From NCBI RefSeq assembly GCF_003390885.1, contig NZ_QMEL01000003.1, forward strand, positions 186,001-250,000: 64,000 nucleotides of DNA. Direction: 5' to 3'. Positions 63,628 to 64,000 of the stretch are shown piece after piece. The first letter of the stretch is position 1. Each line of letters begins with the position of its first letter. The notes beneath the pieces are model-generated. The model had not been told where the DNA came from and did no database searches. It worked only from the letters and a program-made list of their open reading frames with translations. Origin of the DNA: Pelagibacterium sediminicola. Lineage in GTDB: Bacteria > Pseudomonadota > Alphaproteobacteria > Rhizobiales > Devosiaceae. The position numbers and the translations under genes are program-made.

Positions 63628-64000
63628 GTGGACCAGAACGACCAGCTTGCCTCGATCGCCGGGGCGCTCGACGACATCGCCCGCTCGCTCGGTGTAATGT
63701 CGGGGACCGACCGCCCTGCCCCCGAAATCACCGACAATGCCGACGCCTATCTCTGGGACGGCTCATCGGAGGCGCTTCTGCCGGTGCCCCATGTCAACCG
63801 CGTCCCCCTTGCGCTGCTCAGAGGCGTTGCCCACCAGCGCGACATCCTGCTCGAGAACACGCTGGCCTTCGCGCGCGGACACGGCGCCAATAACGCGCTG
63901 CTCTGGGGCGCGCGCGGCATGGGCAAGAGCTCGATGGTCAAGGCCATCCACGCCCATATCGCAGCCGATCCCGAACCCGGCATGGGCCGCCTCTTGCTCA
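63628..64000 (+). CDS. DUF815 family ATP-binding protein (partial)
   Basis: The frame opens at GTG 63628 (MDQNDQLASIAGALDDIARS) and runs off the right edge after 124 codons. AAAGGAG lies about 12 bases upstream. The P-loop LLWGARGMGKSSMVKAIHAH lies near residue 100 and is preceded by VPLALLRGVAHQRDILLENT, as in DUF815 AAA-type ATPases of unknown function that commonly neighbour yajC in rhizobia. The missing part should contain the Walker B and C-terminal regions. Confidence 0.85.
   Translation, partial: MDQNDQLASIAGALDDIARSLGVMSGTDRPAPEITDNADAYLWDGSSEALLPVPHVNRVPLALLRGVAHQRDILLENTLAFARGHGANNALLWGARGMGKSSMVKAIHAHIAADPEPGMGRLLL

Overview
The window is a dense, GC-rich (about 62-65% by eye) chromosomal segment of an alphaproteobacterium. 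A member of the Hyphomicrobiales (Rhizobiales) fits best. A Devosiaceae-like organism such as Devosia or Pelagibacterium is plausible but cannot be proved from the sequence. The support is: alphaproteobacterial LexA boxes (GTTC-N7-GTTC), LpxI instead of LpxH, a fused PhaAB-type Mrp antiporter, DUF1127 small proteins, a SecDF fusion beside homologues of mitochondrial complex I assembly factors, a non-catalytic ComEC C-terminus, and rhizobial-type intergenic palindromes. No phage, insertion sequence, plasmid or CRISPR signal was seen.

Layout. 1-6.2 kb: end of a secreted-protein gene, then sdhE-mfd divergent from recG. 6.3-9.5 kb: glmU-glmS. 9.6-12.3 kb: a small accessory patch with a SPOR-like envelope protein, tRNA-Lys(UUU), a secreted four-cysteine protein, a five-TM protein and an outer-membrane barrel. 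12.3-15.7 kb: tpiA, secG and pyrG plus a DUF4169 gene. 15.9-23.4 kb: one collinear block ppiD-trpE-trpG-trpD-trpC-moaC-moeA. 23.4-29.7 kb: an Mrp/Pha cation-proton antiporter operon (AB fused, C, D, E, F, G) behind a structured leader. 29.7-35.7 kb: lexA, comEC, gltX, gltA. 35.6-48.4 kb: a long leftward envelope and translation block, rpsB-tsf-pyrH-frr-uppS-cdsA-rseP-bamA-lpxD-fabZ-lpxA-lpxI-lpxB. 48.5-57 kb: dnaE, a tiny SOS-controlled membrane-peptide gene, a DUF4342 gene, ssb and uvrA. 56.8-64 kb: DUF1127-type small genes, trmFO, two complex-I-assembly-factor homologues, secDF, yajC and the start of a DUF815 ATPase.

How the genes work together. Three themes recur. (1) DNA repair: mfd, recG, lexA, ssb, uvrA and dnaE. 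Each SOS-type promoter found here (lexA, ssb/uvrA, and the 32-residue peptide upstream of dnaE) carries or shares perfect GTTC-N7-GTTC boxes placed over promoter elements. (2) Envelope construction: lipid A, undecaprenyl phosphate, CDP-diacylglycerol, UDP-GlcNAc, BamA, RseP, PpiD, SecG, SecDF and YajC. (3) Ion and pH homeostasis: the Mrp operon.

Most interesting points: the SOS-controlled 32-residue membrane peptide with an excellent Shine-Dalgarno sequence directly upstream of dnaE; the hairpin-rich leader of the Mrp operon, which sits between moeA and lexA; a BamA that seems to have four POTRA domains; no dxr between cdsA and rseP; a gltA terminator buried inside the lpxB coding sequence; and adjacent NDUFAF6-like and NDUFAF3-like genes next to secDF.
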